Shown here: piece after piece, positions 22,427-30,681 of the stretch
How positions within the stretch are numbered: position 1 is the stretch's first letter
Layout: every line of letters starts with the position of its first letter
Assembly (NCBI GenBank): GCA_015057835.1
Contig: SVDL01000014.1
Location: 1 to 32,401, forward strand
Direction: 5' to 3'
Source of the DNA: Lachnospiraceae bacterium
Lineage (GTDB): Bacteria > Bacillota > Clostridia > Lachnospirales > Lachnospiraceae
DNA: 32,401 bases
Notes under the pieces: model-generated
The model's database searches: none
What the model was told of the DNA's origin: nothing
What the model saw: only the letters and a program-made list of their open reading frames with translations
Position numbers and translations under genes: made by a program

Positions 22427-22867
22427 TCAGTTCAAAAGTTCTGCCACGATTCCTTCTATCGTGATCCGGCGGGCGTCGGGCTCTTCCATAAGCCGCTCGA
22501 TCGTGATCCGGGCAGTATTCGCGGGAAGAAGTTCTTCGATGCGCTCCGCCCACTCGATCACGGTCACCCCGCCGCCGTACAGGCAGTCGTCGAGGCCGAT
22601 CTCTTCCATCTCGTCGGGATCGTCGATCCGGTAGACGTCGAGATGATGCAGCGGAAGGCGGCCGTCCTCCGCGGTCTGGAGGATGGTGAACGTCGGGCTC
22701 GTGATCATTCCCTGAATGCCCAGTCCCCGCGCAATGCCTTTGGTCATGACGGTCTTGCCGGCGCCGAGGTCGCCGTAAAAGGCGATCACAAGGCCGGGGG
22801 CCGCATTTTCCCCTATCTTTTTTCCTATTGAGAAGGTCTCTTCCGCGCTGTGCGAAATGATTTCCAT
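22427..22867 (-). CDS. tsaE: t6A biosynthesis ATPase TsaE
   Basis: A 146-residue P-loop ATPase that powers turnover of the TsaB-TsaD complex. ATG 22867 has AAGGAG at ideal spacing; an in-frame Met 10 codons upstream is not needed. The Walker A is GDLGAGKT (32-39); SPTFTILQ (switch region) and HHLDVYR follow, with VIEWAERIEELLP as the late family motif. It is the first gene of the operon, with its own promoter at 22974-23002. Its stop lies immediately before the tRNA T-arm-like element. Confidence 0.93.
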   Translation of the reverse strand: MEIISHSAEETFSIGKKIGENAAPGLVIAFYGDLGAGKTVMTKGIARGLGIQGMITSPTFTILQTAEDGRLPLHHLDVYRIDDPDEMEEIGLDDCLYGGGVTVIEWAERIEELLPANTARITIERLMEEPDARRITIEGIVAELLN

Positions 22868-22973
22868 TGGTTTCTCCTTAAATATGCCATCCGGCAAACA
22901 GATCCTGATTGAAAAAACTCACTTGAAAAAGCTCACCGGGAAAATATTATTTTCACTCTGTATTCATCGAGTT

Positions 22974-23002
22974 AGTATAGCTTTGAAACGGGATTTTGAC
23001 AA
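22974..23002 (-). promoter_or_regulatory. Promoter of the tsaE-tsaB-rimI-rnz operon
   Basis: On the minus strand, TTGTCA (22997-23002), a 17-base spacer and TATACT (22974-22979), about 107 bases upstream of tsaE. It is divergent from the cyclophilin promoter about 80 bases away. I see no gene in 22868-23157. Confidence 0.65.
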
Positions 23003-23078
23003 GCGGGACGGCGCATTCATACTTCGGGGAAGCAGACGTTTCATGAAATGCTTTCGGAAATGGATTCCTCTGATTTCT

Positions 23079-23106
23079 TTGAGTACCGGAGATTATATGC
23101 TATAAT
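23079..23106 (+). promoter_or_regulatory. Promoter of the cyclophilin gene
   Basis: TTGAGT (23079-23084), a 16-base spacer and TATAAT (23101-23106) with TGC in front (extended -10). The start codon is about 50 bases downstream, with AAAGGAG as the ribosome site. Confidence 0.75.
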
Positions 23107-23157
23107 CTTTCACAGCACGACGGCGCCGCAGCGCCGAAAACCGAAAGGAGAACTTTT

Positions 23158-23676
23158 ATGCCGAACCCAATCGTAACCATCGAAATGGAAAACGGCGGCG
23201 TCATCAAAGCGGAACTCTATCCGGAGATCGCGCCGAATACCGTTAATAACTTTATTTCTCTTATCAAAAAAGGATACTATGACGGACTGATCTTCCACCG
23301 CGTCATCCCCGGCTTCATGATCCAGGGCGGATGCCCGGAAGGCACCGGCCGCGGCGGCCCGGGCTATGAGATCAAGGGCGAATTTGCCGCCAACGGTTTC
23401 CCGAATGACCTGCGCCACACAGAGGGCGTCCTCTCGATGGCCCGCACGATGATCCCGGATTCCGCGGGAAGCCAGTTCTTCATCATGCACCGCAATTCAC
23501 CGCATCTTGACGGCCAGTACGCCGCTTTCGGAAAAGTGACCGAAGGGCTTGACGTTGTCGATGCCATAGCACGCGTAAGGACCGGCTGGGGCGACAAGCC
23601 CGTAGAACCGCAGAAAATGAAGAAAGTCACGGTCGATACATTCGGCGTGGAGTATCCGGAGCCGGAGAAGATGTAA
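23158..23676 (+). CDS. Cyclophilin-type peptidyl-prolyl cis-trans isomerase
   Basis: A 172-residue cytoplasmic isomerase with no signal peptide. Canonical blocks: GGVIKAELYPEIAPNTVNNFISL, then FHRVIPGFMIQGG at about 46-58 with the active-site Arg. SMARTMIPDSAGSQFFI at about 99-115 and HLDGQYAAFGKV at about 121-132 follow. It catalyses proline isomerisation during protein folding. It is a single-gene transcript with its own strong promoter and a good ribosome site; no clear terminator is seen before the convergent yigZ. Confidence 0.95.
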   Translation: MPNPIVTIEMENGGVIKAELYPEIAPNTVNNFISLIKKGYYDGLIFHRVIPGFMIQGGCPEGTGRGGPGYEIKGEFAANGFPNDLRHTEGVLSMARTMIPDSAGSQFFIMHRNSPHLDGQYAAFGKVTEGLDVVDAIARVRTGWGDKPVEPQKMKKVTVDTFGVEYPEPEKM

Positions 23677-23746
23677 CGCTTTGCCGGACACCGGGAAGCC
23701 GGCTGCGTAATGCGAATTGCAGCAATACACGCTGCTTGCGGCGGAT

Positions 23747-24472
23747 TCAGTCCAGCAGCGCTTCCCCCGTCAGCACCGTTCCGTCAAGGACGGCGTACTC
23801 GATGGCATTTCCGGCACTCATGCCGGCTTTGCCGCCGGTGAGCTGTGTAATTTCATTTTGAACCTGTGAGAGGCGTTCCTCAGGGATGAGGAGCGTCTCT
23901 TTTACATTTTCCCCGTACTCTTTGCTGAGAGCGGGGAGTTCTTCTTTTGCGAAGAAATACTCCAGTTTCCCGATCGCCGTGTAATCCGCGGTGACGGTCA
24001 ACGGGATGCCGTTTTTCCGCTCTATAATGATGCTTTTTTCAAGAGCGTCCTGCAGCGCCTTTGTGTAGCTGCGCACAAGGCCCCCGGTCCCGAGAAGCGT
24101 TCCCCCGAAGTAACGCGTCACTACAGCGAGGACATTGACAAGCCCGGCACTTGTCAGAACGTCCAGCATCGGGTGGCCGGCCGTCCCCTGCGGCTCGCCG
24201 TCGTCGCTGGAGCGCAGGATCATCTGACTTCCCGGAGAGGGTGCATTTCCCTGCGCTTTCTTCTGCGCGGCACCGGCTTCCGCTGCAGCGGCGTCATTTT
24301 TCCGGCTGATAATAAACGCGCTGCAGTGATGCCTTGCATCGTAAAACTCTTTCCGGACGCGCGCCAGGGCAGCTTCCGCCTCCTCTTCGCTCTCAATATA
24401 GAAAAGATCCGCTATGAATCTTGATTTCTTTTCCGTATATTCGCCTCGTACGGCTCTGTAGACTGTGCGCAA
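23747..24472 (-). CDS. yigZ: YigZ / IMPACT family protein
   Basis: A 241-residue protein of the YigZ/IMPACT family, proposed to interact with translation or nucleic acids; its biochemical role is not settled. It starts at TTG (24470-24472), supported by CAGGAGA 9 bases upstream and no better ATG. The family core is present: KKSRFIADLFYIESEEEAEAAL, DARHHCSAFII, SSDDGEPQGTAGHPMLDVL and VTRYFGGTLLGTGGLVRSY. The usually short link between ISRKN and SSDDGEP is expanded by an Ala/Gln/Pro-rich insertion of about 25 residues. Convergent with the cyclophilin gene; own promoter at 24569-24598. Confidence 0.92.
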   Translation of the reverse strand: MRTVYRAVRGEYTEKKSRFIADLFYIESEEEAEAALARVRKEFYDARHHCSAFIISRKNDAAAAEAGAAQKKAQGNAPSPGSQMILRSSDDGEPQGTAGHPMLDVLTSAGLVNVLAVVTRYFGGTLLGTGGLVRSYTKALQDALEKSIIIERKNGIPLTVTADYTAIGKLEYFFAKEELPALSKEYGENVKETLLIPEERLSQVQNEITQLTGGKAGMSAGNAIEYAVLDGTVLTGEALLD

Positions 24473-24568
24473 ACCGGATTCTCCTGTATTATTTGTTTTT
24501 TTGCTCTGTTACTGCAGGCCACGTTTGTTCATTCAAATGGTTTTGACCACTTTTATTTCTTCCAATTC

Positions 24569-24598
24569 ATCATAAAGGATAGGACACACTTTTTTCAA
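24569..24598 (-). promoter_or_regulatory. Candidate promoter of yigZ
   Basis: On the minus strand, TTGAAA (24593-24598), an 18-base spacer and TATGAT (24569-24574), about 97 bases before the TTG start. Its -35 region lies next to the divergent PBP promoter. Confidence 0.5.
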
Positions 24599-24618
24599 TG
24601 TTCATTTATTTTGTTTTA

Positions 24619-24627
24619 TGGTATACT
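24619..24627 (+). promoter_or_regulatory. Candidate promoter of the class A PBP gene
   Basis: TGG followed by TATACT (24622-24627), an extended -10 with only a weak -35 (TGTTCA at 24599). The leader to the start codon is about 110 bases. Confidence 0.5.
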
Positions 24628-24742
24628 GCATTATATATGTCCAATGATAAGAGAATGGATGACTGCGCTGTAAAGGGCTTGCCCCCTCGCAAGGCCGTCC
24701 GGCATATAAAACCTGAATTTTATCTATAAGAAGGCAAATTCT

Positions 24743-27394
24743 ATGAATTACGGCAGACGAAGTATAGACCGGGAATATGAACAGCTGCACACCTCCTACG
24801 AAGCGTTCAACAACAAGGTGCGCGCCTACATTGCGCGCGGCATCTTCTTCGCGTTCATCGCTCTGATCGTGGCAGGTGTCTGCGGCGGCGTCGGCATGGT
24901 CCGCGGCATCATCGCGGATTCTCCCAGTATCAGCAGCATCAATATCGCCCCCAGCGGTTTCGCGACCATCATTTATGATACGGAGGGCAATGAACTGCAG
25001 AAGCTGGTCTCCCCGAACTCGAACCGTATGGCGGTCTCCATCGACCGCGTTCCGGAGAGCATGCAGCAGGCGTTCATCACAGCGGAAGACGAGCGTTTTT
25101 ATAAGCACAACGGCGTCGATCCCCGCTCTCTTGCCCGTGCATTTGTCTACATGGTCCGCCACCGTTTCCAGGAGACGCAGGGCGCCAGTACGATTACGCA
25201 GCAGCTTCTGAAGAACAACGTATTTACCGAGTGGACGCAGGAAAAGACGATGATCGAGCGCGTGAAGCGCAAACTGCAGGAGCAGTACCTCGCGATCACA
25301 CTTGAAAAGCGTCTCAACAACAAGAAACTGATCCTGGAAAATTACCTCAACACGATCAACCTCGGCGCCGGCACCTACGGCGTGGAAGCCGCGTCGAAGA
25401 AATATTTCAATAAAGACGTGTGGGACCTGAATCTGTCCGAGGCGACCGTGCTCGCGGGCATCACACAGAACCCCTCGAGGTACAACCCGATCCGCCACCC
25501 GGACCGCAATCAGGAGCGCCGGGAGCGTATCCTCTCGAGAATGGTCGAGCTCGGCCAGATCACCGAGCAGGACAAGACAGCCTGCCTTGAGGACAATGTC
25601 TACGACCGCATTGCCGAAGCCCAGGTAGCCGAAAAAGAACAGAATGCCGTCTATTCCTACTTCATCGACGAGCTGACCGAGCAGGTCGTAGCGGATCTCA
25701 TTGAAGTCAAGGGCTACACGGAGACCCAGGCCTATCAGGCTCTGTACAGCGGCGGCCTCCGCATTTACACGACGCAGGACAGCGCGATCCAGCGGATCTG
25801 CGACGAAGAATTCCTCAATGACGCGAATTATCCGAACGCGACGGAATATGAGCTCGACTGGGCGCTCTCCGTGACGGACGCCTCCGGCCAGACGATCAAC
25901 TACAGCAAGGAAATGCTGGAAGCCCACTTCAAGCAGAATGACCCGGAATTCGACCTGAAATTCACCAGCGTCGAGCAGGCAAAGAACTATGTAGAGCGCT
26001 ATAAGAAAGAGCTCCTCGCCGAGGACGACCGCATTATCGCGGAGCGCGTCTCCTACGTTCCCCAGCCGCAGGCCTCCCTGGTCGTCATGGACCAGAGCAC
26101 CGGCTACGTCAAGGCCATCGTCGGCGGACGCGGCGAAAAGACCGCTTCCCTGACCCTGAACCGCGCGACCAATACCTACCGCCAGCCCGGCTCCACATTC
26201 AAGGTCCTGGCCGCTTACGCGCCGGCTCTTGACAGCGGACGCATTACTCTGGCGACGACCTACAAGGATGAGCCCTACCAGTACGCCAACGGTCAGGATG
26301 TCCACGACTGGCTGACCAACGACTATCTCGGAACCATTACCGTCCGCGAGGCGATCGCGAACTCCGTCAATATTCCGGCGGTCAAATGCATTACCGACAT
26401 CACCCCGAAGGCCGGTTACGAGGAACTGCTCCGGTTTGGATTTACCACCCTCTCCGAGGCAAATGACGTCTATCAGCCTCTCGCCCTCGGCGGTATTTAC
26501 AACGGCGTCTCCACACTGGAGCTCACGGCGGCCGACGCGGCCATTGCCAATAACGGCGTCTATACAAAGCCGATGTTCTACACCAAGATCCTGGATCAGT
26601 ACGGCAATGTCATCCTCGACAATACGCCGGAGACCCGGCAGGTCATCAAGGACTCGACCGCTTATCTCCTGACCAGCGCAATGCAGACCGTTGTAGGACG
26701 CGGTACCGGAACCGCCTGCAATCTCGACAATATGCCGGTAGCCGGAAAGACCGGCACGACATCCGATTACAGAAATATCTGGTTCGTCGGATATACGCCG
26801 TATTACACCTGCGGCGTATGGGCCGGCTACGACAATAACCAGTCCCTGCCGAAAGAGGGAACGTATCACGATTACAACAAGATGCTCTGGAAAGCCGTTA
26901 TGGCCAGACTGAATGACGGTCTCGAGTACAAGGATTTCATCCGCCCGGCCAGCGTTTCCGCCGCGACGGTCTGCGAGACCACCGGCCTCATCAACGTCGG
27001 CAGCTGCCGCAAGGCGATCACGGAATACTTCTCCAATACGACGCTCCCGACCGGACGCTGCGAGAAGCACGCCCACGGAACCATCGACGCCGACGACTAC
27101 GCTTACTACCACGGCTACGGCTCCGGCGGCAACGGAACCATGCCGGGCGAATACGCCCTGGGCGTCGCCGATCTCGGCCGCTTCAACCTCGCGCAGAGCG
27201 AACGCGCTTACAATTCCTATCTTGCCGAAGTCCGCGAGAGGGCCCGCCGCAGAGAGGAAGAGAGAAAGCGCAAAGAAGAGGAAGAGCGCAAGAAAGCGGA
27301 AGAAGCTGCCCGCGCCGCGGAGGAAGCCAATAACGCCGAAGAAGGCGGAGGAGGCGGTGAAGAAGGCGGCGGCGAAGAGGGCGATGACGATTAA
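24743..27394 (+). CDS. Class A penicillin-binding protein (PBP1A-like)
   Basis: An 883-residue bifunctional peptidoglycan synthase. A short cytoplasmic N-terminus is followed by one membrane anchor (about 32-55). The glycosyltransferase domain (GT51) has EDERFYKHNGVD with the catalytic Glu, GASTITQQLLKN and a later RKLQEQYLAI-x-LE. The transpeptidase domain has all three penicillin-binding motifs: STFK (Ser484-Lys487), SVN (541-543) and KTGT (669-672). The tail (about 820-883) is a long Arg/Glu/Lys coiled stretch ending in a Gly/Glu-rich, acidic segment not needed for catalysis. It polymerises and cross-links the wall on the outer face of the membrane. A single gene with a strong terminator at 27430. 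Confidence 0.95.
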   Translation: MNYGRRSIDREYEQLHTSYEAFNNKVRAYIARGIFFAFIALIVAGVCGGVGMVRGIIADSPSISSINIAPSGFATIIYDTEGNELQKLVSPNSNRMAVSIDRVPESMQQAFITAEDERFYKHNGVDPRSLARAFVYMVRHRFQETQGASTITQQLLKNNVFTEWTQEKTMIERVKRKLQEQYLAITLEKRLNNKKLILENYLNTINLGAGTYGVEAASKKYFNKDVWDLNLSEATVLAGITQNPSRYNPIRHPDRNQERRERILSRMVELGQITEQDKTACLEDNVYDRIAEAQVAEKEQNAVYSYFIDELTEQVVADLIEVKGYTETQAYQALYSGGLRIYTTQDSAIQRICDEEFLNDANYPNATEYELDWALSVTDASGQTINYSKEMLEAHFKQNDPEFDLKFTSVEQAKNYVERYKKELLAEDDRIIAERVSYVPQPQASLVVMDQSTGYVKAIVGGRGEKTASLTLNRATNTYRQPGSTFKVLAAYAPALDSGRITLATTYKDEPYQYANGQDVHDWLTNDYLGTITVREAIANSVNIPAVKCITDITPKAGYEELLRFGFTTLSEANDVYQPLALGGIYNGVSTLELTAADAAIANNGVYTKPMFYTKILDQYGNVILDNTPETRQVIKDSTAYLLTSAMQTVVGRGTGTACNLDNMPVAGKTGTTSDYRNIWFVGYTPYYTCGVWAGYDNNQSLPKEGTYHDYNKMLWKAVMARLNDGLEYKDFIRPASVSAATVCETTGLINVGSCRKAITEYFSNTTLPTGRCEKHAHGTIDADDYAYYHGYGSGGNGTMPGEYALGVADLGRFNLAQSERAYNSYLAEVRERARRREEERKRKEEEERKKAEEAARAAEEANNAEEGGGGGEEGGGEEGDDD

Positions 27395-27429
27395 GTCCTC
27401 TCCCGATTCCGCTCAATACCTGACATTGA

Positions 27430-27463
27430 AAAACCGGAGGGAAAGGTTCCTCCGGTTTTTTTT
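27430..27463 (+). terminator. Terminator of the class A PBP gene
   Basis: AAAACCGGAGG (27430-27440), loop GAAAGGTT, CCTCCGGTTTT (27449-27459) and a run of eight Ts. A perfect 11-bp stem 36 bases after the stop codon. Confidence 0.92.
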
Positions 27464-27484
27464 CATGTTCTTTATGCAGTTCCT

Positions 27485-27548
27485 GTGAATGGCGTTACAC
27501 TGTTTTCGCCTCTTTAGTGAATGGCGTCACACCGTTTTCGCCTCTTTA
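27485..27548. repeat. 32-bp tandem duplication
   Basis: Two copies (27485-27516 and 27517-27548) beginning GTGAATGGCG and ending TCGCCTCTTTA, differing by two T/C changes. It lies between the PBP terminator and the 3' end of hprK, so it falls in the 3' untranslated region of the minus-strand hprK transcript. Confidence 0.9.
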
Positions 27549-27576
27549 AGCAGCCGTCAGGCTGTCTGTCCTTCTC

Positions 27577-28515
27577 TCAGAACATCGCCGGGCCGCCGGT
27601 GGACATATTTTCCTGAATGCGGCGGTAAAGCTCCTGCGCGGCGTTGTAGCCCATCTTCTTCTGGCGGTGGTTGACCGCTGCCGTCTCCGCGATGATCGCG
27701 AGGTTCCGGCCGGGACGGATCGGGAGCGTATGGCACACGACCTTGTTTCCGAGGAATTCGGTGTACTCCTCCTCAAGACCCAGGCGGTCGTATTCTTTAT
27801 CTTTGTCCCATTCCTCAAGGCGGATGACAAGGTCGATGGCTGTGGAAGATTTGACGTGCTCTACGCCGTACAGCGTCTTGACGTCGATGATCCCGATGCC
27901 CCGCAGTTCGATCAGGTGCCGTGTCACCTCCGGAGCGCTTCCCACCAGGGTCTGATCGGATACTTTCCGGATCACGACCACATCGTCGCTCACGAGGCGG
28001 TGTCCGCGGTGGACGAGCTCCAGAGCCGCCTCCGATTTACCGATGCCGCTCTCGCCCATGATCAGGACGCCCTCACCGAAAATATCCACCAGCACGCCGT
28101 GCACAGAAATGCTGGGAGCCAGTTCTACGGCCAGCCACCGGATGATCTCCGACATGAACCCACTGGTCGTTCTCTCCGTCACAAGAGTGGGGACGCCGTA
28201 TTTTCTCGCAAGACTGATCATCATGTTGTCCGGTTCGGTCAGCGTCGTGAAAATGACGCAGGGTATGCCGCTCGAGACAAACCTCTCATAGCTCTCCTGT
28301 CTTTTCTCCGGATCCAGCTGCATAATATAGCTGTATTCCGCGTATCCGACGATCTGCAGGCGCTCTTTGACGAAATTGTCATAGTAGCCCACGAGAGCAA
28401 GTGCCGGCCGGTTGATTTCAGGTGTCGTGACAACGACGTTCGCAAGATCAATATCCGGCGACAGATTCTGCAGATTCATCTGCTGGGCGATCTTTTCTAC
28501 TGAAACGGTCTTCAT
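27577..28515 (-). CDS. hprK: HPr kinase/phosphorylase
   Basis: HprK phosphorylates and dephosphorylates Ser46 of HPr, controlling carbon catabolite repression and sugar uptake in Firmicutes. The 312-residue length is typical. The N-terminal regulatory domain (1-130) is followed by the kinase domain with SVHGVLVDIFG, the P-loop GESGIGKS (154-161), HRGHRLVSDDVV (169-180) and the HprK signature IELRGIGIIDV. GGACC-type spacing upstream of ATG 28515 includes AAGGAGG. In many Lachnospiraceae hprK is followed by murB; here a repeat and a convergent PBP gene follow. uvrC lies upstream, 230 bases away. Confidence 0.96.
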   Translation of the reverse strand: MKTVSVEKIAQQMNLQNLSPDIDLANVVVTTPEINRPALALVGYYDNFVKERLQIVGYAEYSYIMQLDPEKRQESYERFVSSGIPCVIFTTLTEPDNMMISLARKYGVPTLVTERTTSGFMSEIIRWLAVELAPSISVHGVLVDIFGEGVLIMGESGIGKSEAALELVHRGHRLVSDDVVVIRKVSDQTLVGSAPEVTRHLIELRGIGIIDVKTLYGVEHVKSSTAIDLVIRLEEWDKDKEYDRLGLEEEYTEFLGNKVVCHTLPIRPGRNLAIIAETAAVNHRQKKMGYNAAQELYRRIQENMSTGGPAMF

Positions 28516-28606
28516 TCGGTCCTCCTTGCCTGAGCAGCTCTTTATTGGATTTCCGCGCCGCTGCGCGGCCGTATTTCATCCGTTTTTAGTACAATGCTGT
28601 GCGTTG

Positions 28607-28635
28607 ATTATATCTTATCCGCTTCGGAATCGCAA
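28607..28635 (-). promoter_or_regulatory. Candidate promoter of hprK
   Basis: On the minus strand, TTGCGA (28630-28635), a 17-base spacer and TATAAT (28607-28612), about 92 bases before hprK. The remainder of the gap up to uvrC carries several degenerate AGGAAAC repeats on the minus strand with no regular period. Confidence 0.55.
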
Positions 28636-28745
28636 CCGGCTGTCCGGCAGTTTCCTCTCATGAAATCCACTGTTCTGCCGTTTCCTCCCGTGCTGCAGTT
28701 TCCCTTCCGGAACATCAGCTGTCCTGCTGTTTCCTTTTCAGGGCA

Positions 28746-30593
28746 TCAGCTTTCCTTCTGTTTCTCCGCATCGGGATGGAAGAATTCATACACCTTCTGC
28801 GCGGACGCCCGGTTCATGGACGGCACCTCCGCCAGCGTCTCCGCATCCGCCGCGCGGATCTCGTCGATCCCGCCAAACGCTCTCATAAGCGCTTTTCTTC
28901 TGGCCGGACCGACGCCTTCGATCTCATCCAGTACAGAATGCACCTGGCCTTTAGAGCGAAGCAGGCGGTGATATTCAATGGCAAAGCGGTGGGCCTCATC
29001 CTGGACTCTCGTGATCAGCTTAAACCCCTCGCTGTTCTTCTCGACCGGCAGTTCCACGTTGTTGAAATACAGTCCGCGTGTACTGTGCGTATCATCCTTC
29101 ACCATGCCGGCCACCGGGATCGACAGTCCCAGCTCCTCCAGCACTTCCAGCGCGATGTTGACCTGTCCCCTGCCGCCGTCCATAAGGAGCAGATCCGGCA
29201 GTCTTTCAAAGCCCGCCGACTCCTCTTTCGCGCGGACAAAGCGTCTTGTGAGCACTTCCTTCATGGAAGCGTAATCATCGGATCCGACGACCGTTTTGAT
29301 GCGGAATTTGCGGTAATCCGTCCTCTTTGGCTTTCCTTTCTCAAAGACGACCATAGATCCCACCGACTCAAAGCCGCTGATATTGGAAATATCGTAGGCC
29401 TCCATCCGCTCGATCCCGGAGAGTCCCAGCCATGACGCGATCTCTTTCACCGCGCCGATGGTCCGCCCCTCTTCTCTCTTGATGCGCTCTCTGTCCCGCC
29501 AGAGGACGGTAATGGCATTTTCCCTCGCCATTTCCACGAGTTTTTCCTTCATTCCGCGCCGCGGCACCAGGATCCGGACTTTCCGCCCTTTTCTCTTTTC
29601 GAGCCAGGATTCAATGAGTTCCATGTTCTCAATGGGGATCGCCAGCATCAGTTCTCTCGGGATAAACGGAGTCCCGGCGTAATACTGGGTTATAAAATGC
29701 TCCAGCACCGCCGCGTCGGAATCGTCCGCAGAGGCTTTCATATAGAAATGCTCCCGCCCGATCAGCTTGCCCTCACGCACGAAAAATACCTGCGCCACAG
29801 CGTCCGTATCGTCCCTTGCGACCGCGATCACGTCCCGATCATTGCCGTCCATGCCGGTGATCTTCTGCCGCTCTCCGACGGCCTCGATGGACAGGATGAG
29901 ATCCCTGTATTCGATGGCTTTTTCATATTCCATATTTTCGGAGGCTTTTTCCATTTTTTCCCGGAGCTTTGCGATCTCCGCCTTCACATTTCCGTTCAGG
30001 AAATCGATGGCGGCGGCGACATTTTCCGCATACTCCTCCTCCGGGATCAGTCCCGCGCAGGGCGCCGGGCACTCCCCGATATGGTAGTAGAGGCATGGCC
30101 GCTCCTCTTTTCCGGAAGGCAGTTTTTTCTGACAGGTGCGGATCCCGAAAAGCTTCCTCGTGAGATCGATCACTTCCCGGACCGCCGTGGAATTGGTGTA
30201 AGGCCCGTAATATTTCGCCTGGTCCTTTTTCATCGAGCGCACCAGCAGCACCCTCGGGAACGCCTCTCCCTGCGTCACTTTGATATAGGGATAGGTCTTG
30301 TCGTCCTTGAGCATCGTGTTGAATTTCGGCCGGTGCTCCTTGATGAGATTATTCTCGAGGACCAGCGCTTCCAGCTCCGAATCCGTGACGATATACTCAA
30401 ATCGTTTGATCCGGGGCACCATATTCGCGATCTTGACGCTCTTTCCGCGGGACGACTGGAAATACTGCCGGACGCGGTTCTTCAGGCTGACCGCCTTTCC
30501 GACATAAATGATCTCGTCCTGCGCGTCGTGCATAATATAGACGCCGGGCTTTGCGGGGAGTTTTTTCAGTTCTTCCTGGATATCAAATGCCAT
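28746..30593 (-). CDS. uvrC: UvrABC excinuclease subunit C
   Basis: UvrC makes both incisions around DNA lesions in nucleotide excision repair. The 615-residue protein has the full set of domains. The GIY-YIG nuclease is at the N-terminus ([19 protein letters not shown], 15-33). Next come a Cys-containing linker (CPAPCAGLI), a UVR motif at about 200-235 that contacts UvrB, and the RNase H-like second nuclease domain (YDISNISG and [11 protein letters not shown]). Tandem helix-hairpin-helix motifs ([22 protein letters not shown]) close the protein. The ribosome site is weak. A perfect ATCTGA/TCAGAT inverted repeat (30607-30624) lies just upstream of the start. Downstream of ftsH and upstream of hprK. 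Confidence 0.96.
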   Translation of the reverse strand: MAFDIQEELKKLPAKPGVYIMHDAQDEIIYVGKAVSLKNRVRQYFQSSRGKSVKIANMVPRIKRFEYIVTDSELEALVLENNLIKEHRPKFNTMLKDDKTYPYIKVTQGEAFPRVLLVRSMKKDQAKYYGPYTNSTAVREVIDLTRKLFGIRTCQKKLPSGKEERPCLYYHIGECPAPCAGLIPEEEYAENVAAAIDFLNGNVKAEIAKLREKMEKASENMEYEKAIEYRDLILSIEAVGERQKITGMDGNDRDVIAVARDDTDAVAQVFFVREGKLIGREHFYMKASADDSDAAVLEHFITQYYAGTPFIPRELMLAIPIENMELIESWLEKRKGRKVRILVPRRGMKEKLVEMARENAITVLWRDRERIKREEGRTIGAVKEIASWLGLSGIERMEAYDISNISGFESVGSMVVFEKGKPKRTDYRKFRIKTVVGSDDYASMKEVLTRRFVRAKEESAGFERLPDLLLMDGGRGQVNIALEVLEELGLSIPVAGMVKDDTHSTRGLYFNNVELPVEKNSEGFKLITRVQDEAHRFAIEYHRLLRSKGQVHSVLDEIEGVGPARRKALMRAFGGIDEIRAADAETLAEVPSMNRASAQKVYEFFHPDAEKQKES

Positions 30594-30643
30594 AGCCGTG
30601 TTTTTTATCTGAAATATCTCAGATCCTTCGGTGTTTCTTTTCT

Positions 30644-30670
30644 AAAAAAGCCGCCGCATAAAGCGGCGGC
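30644..30670 (-). terminator. ftsH terminator
   Basis: A perfect 8-bp stem (GCCGCCGC 30650-30657 with GCGGCGGC 30663-30670) followed on the minus strand by TTTTTT (30644-30649). It is 12 bases after the ftsH stop codon and separates it from uvrC. Confidence 0.88.
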
Positions 30671-30681
30671 CTCAGCTGCTC

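Noticed and set aside
22857-23105. 82-residue plus-strand frame between tsaE and cyclophilin
   Set aside because: It runs through both divergent promoters and lacks a ribosome site.
24602-27112. 836-residue frame antisense to the class A PBP
   Set aside because: Shadow of high-GC codons of a gene with all PBP motifs; no family features in the antisense product.
28646-28760. Apparent TTTCCT repeats between hprK and uvrC
   Set aside because: Spacing is irregular (about 30, 18, 31 and 21 bases) and the similarity is limited to a few bases, so a true repeat is not supported.
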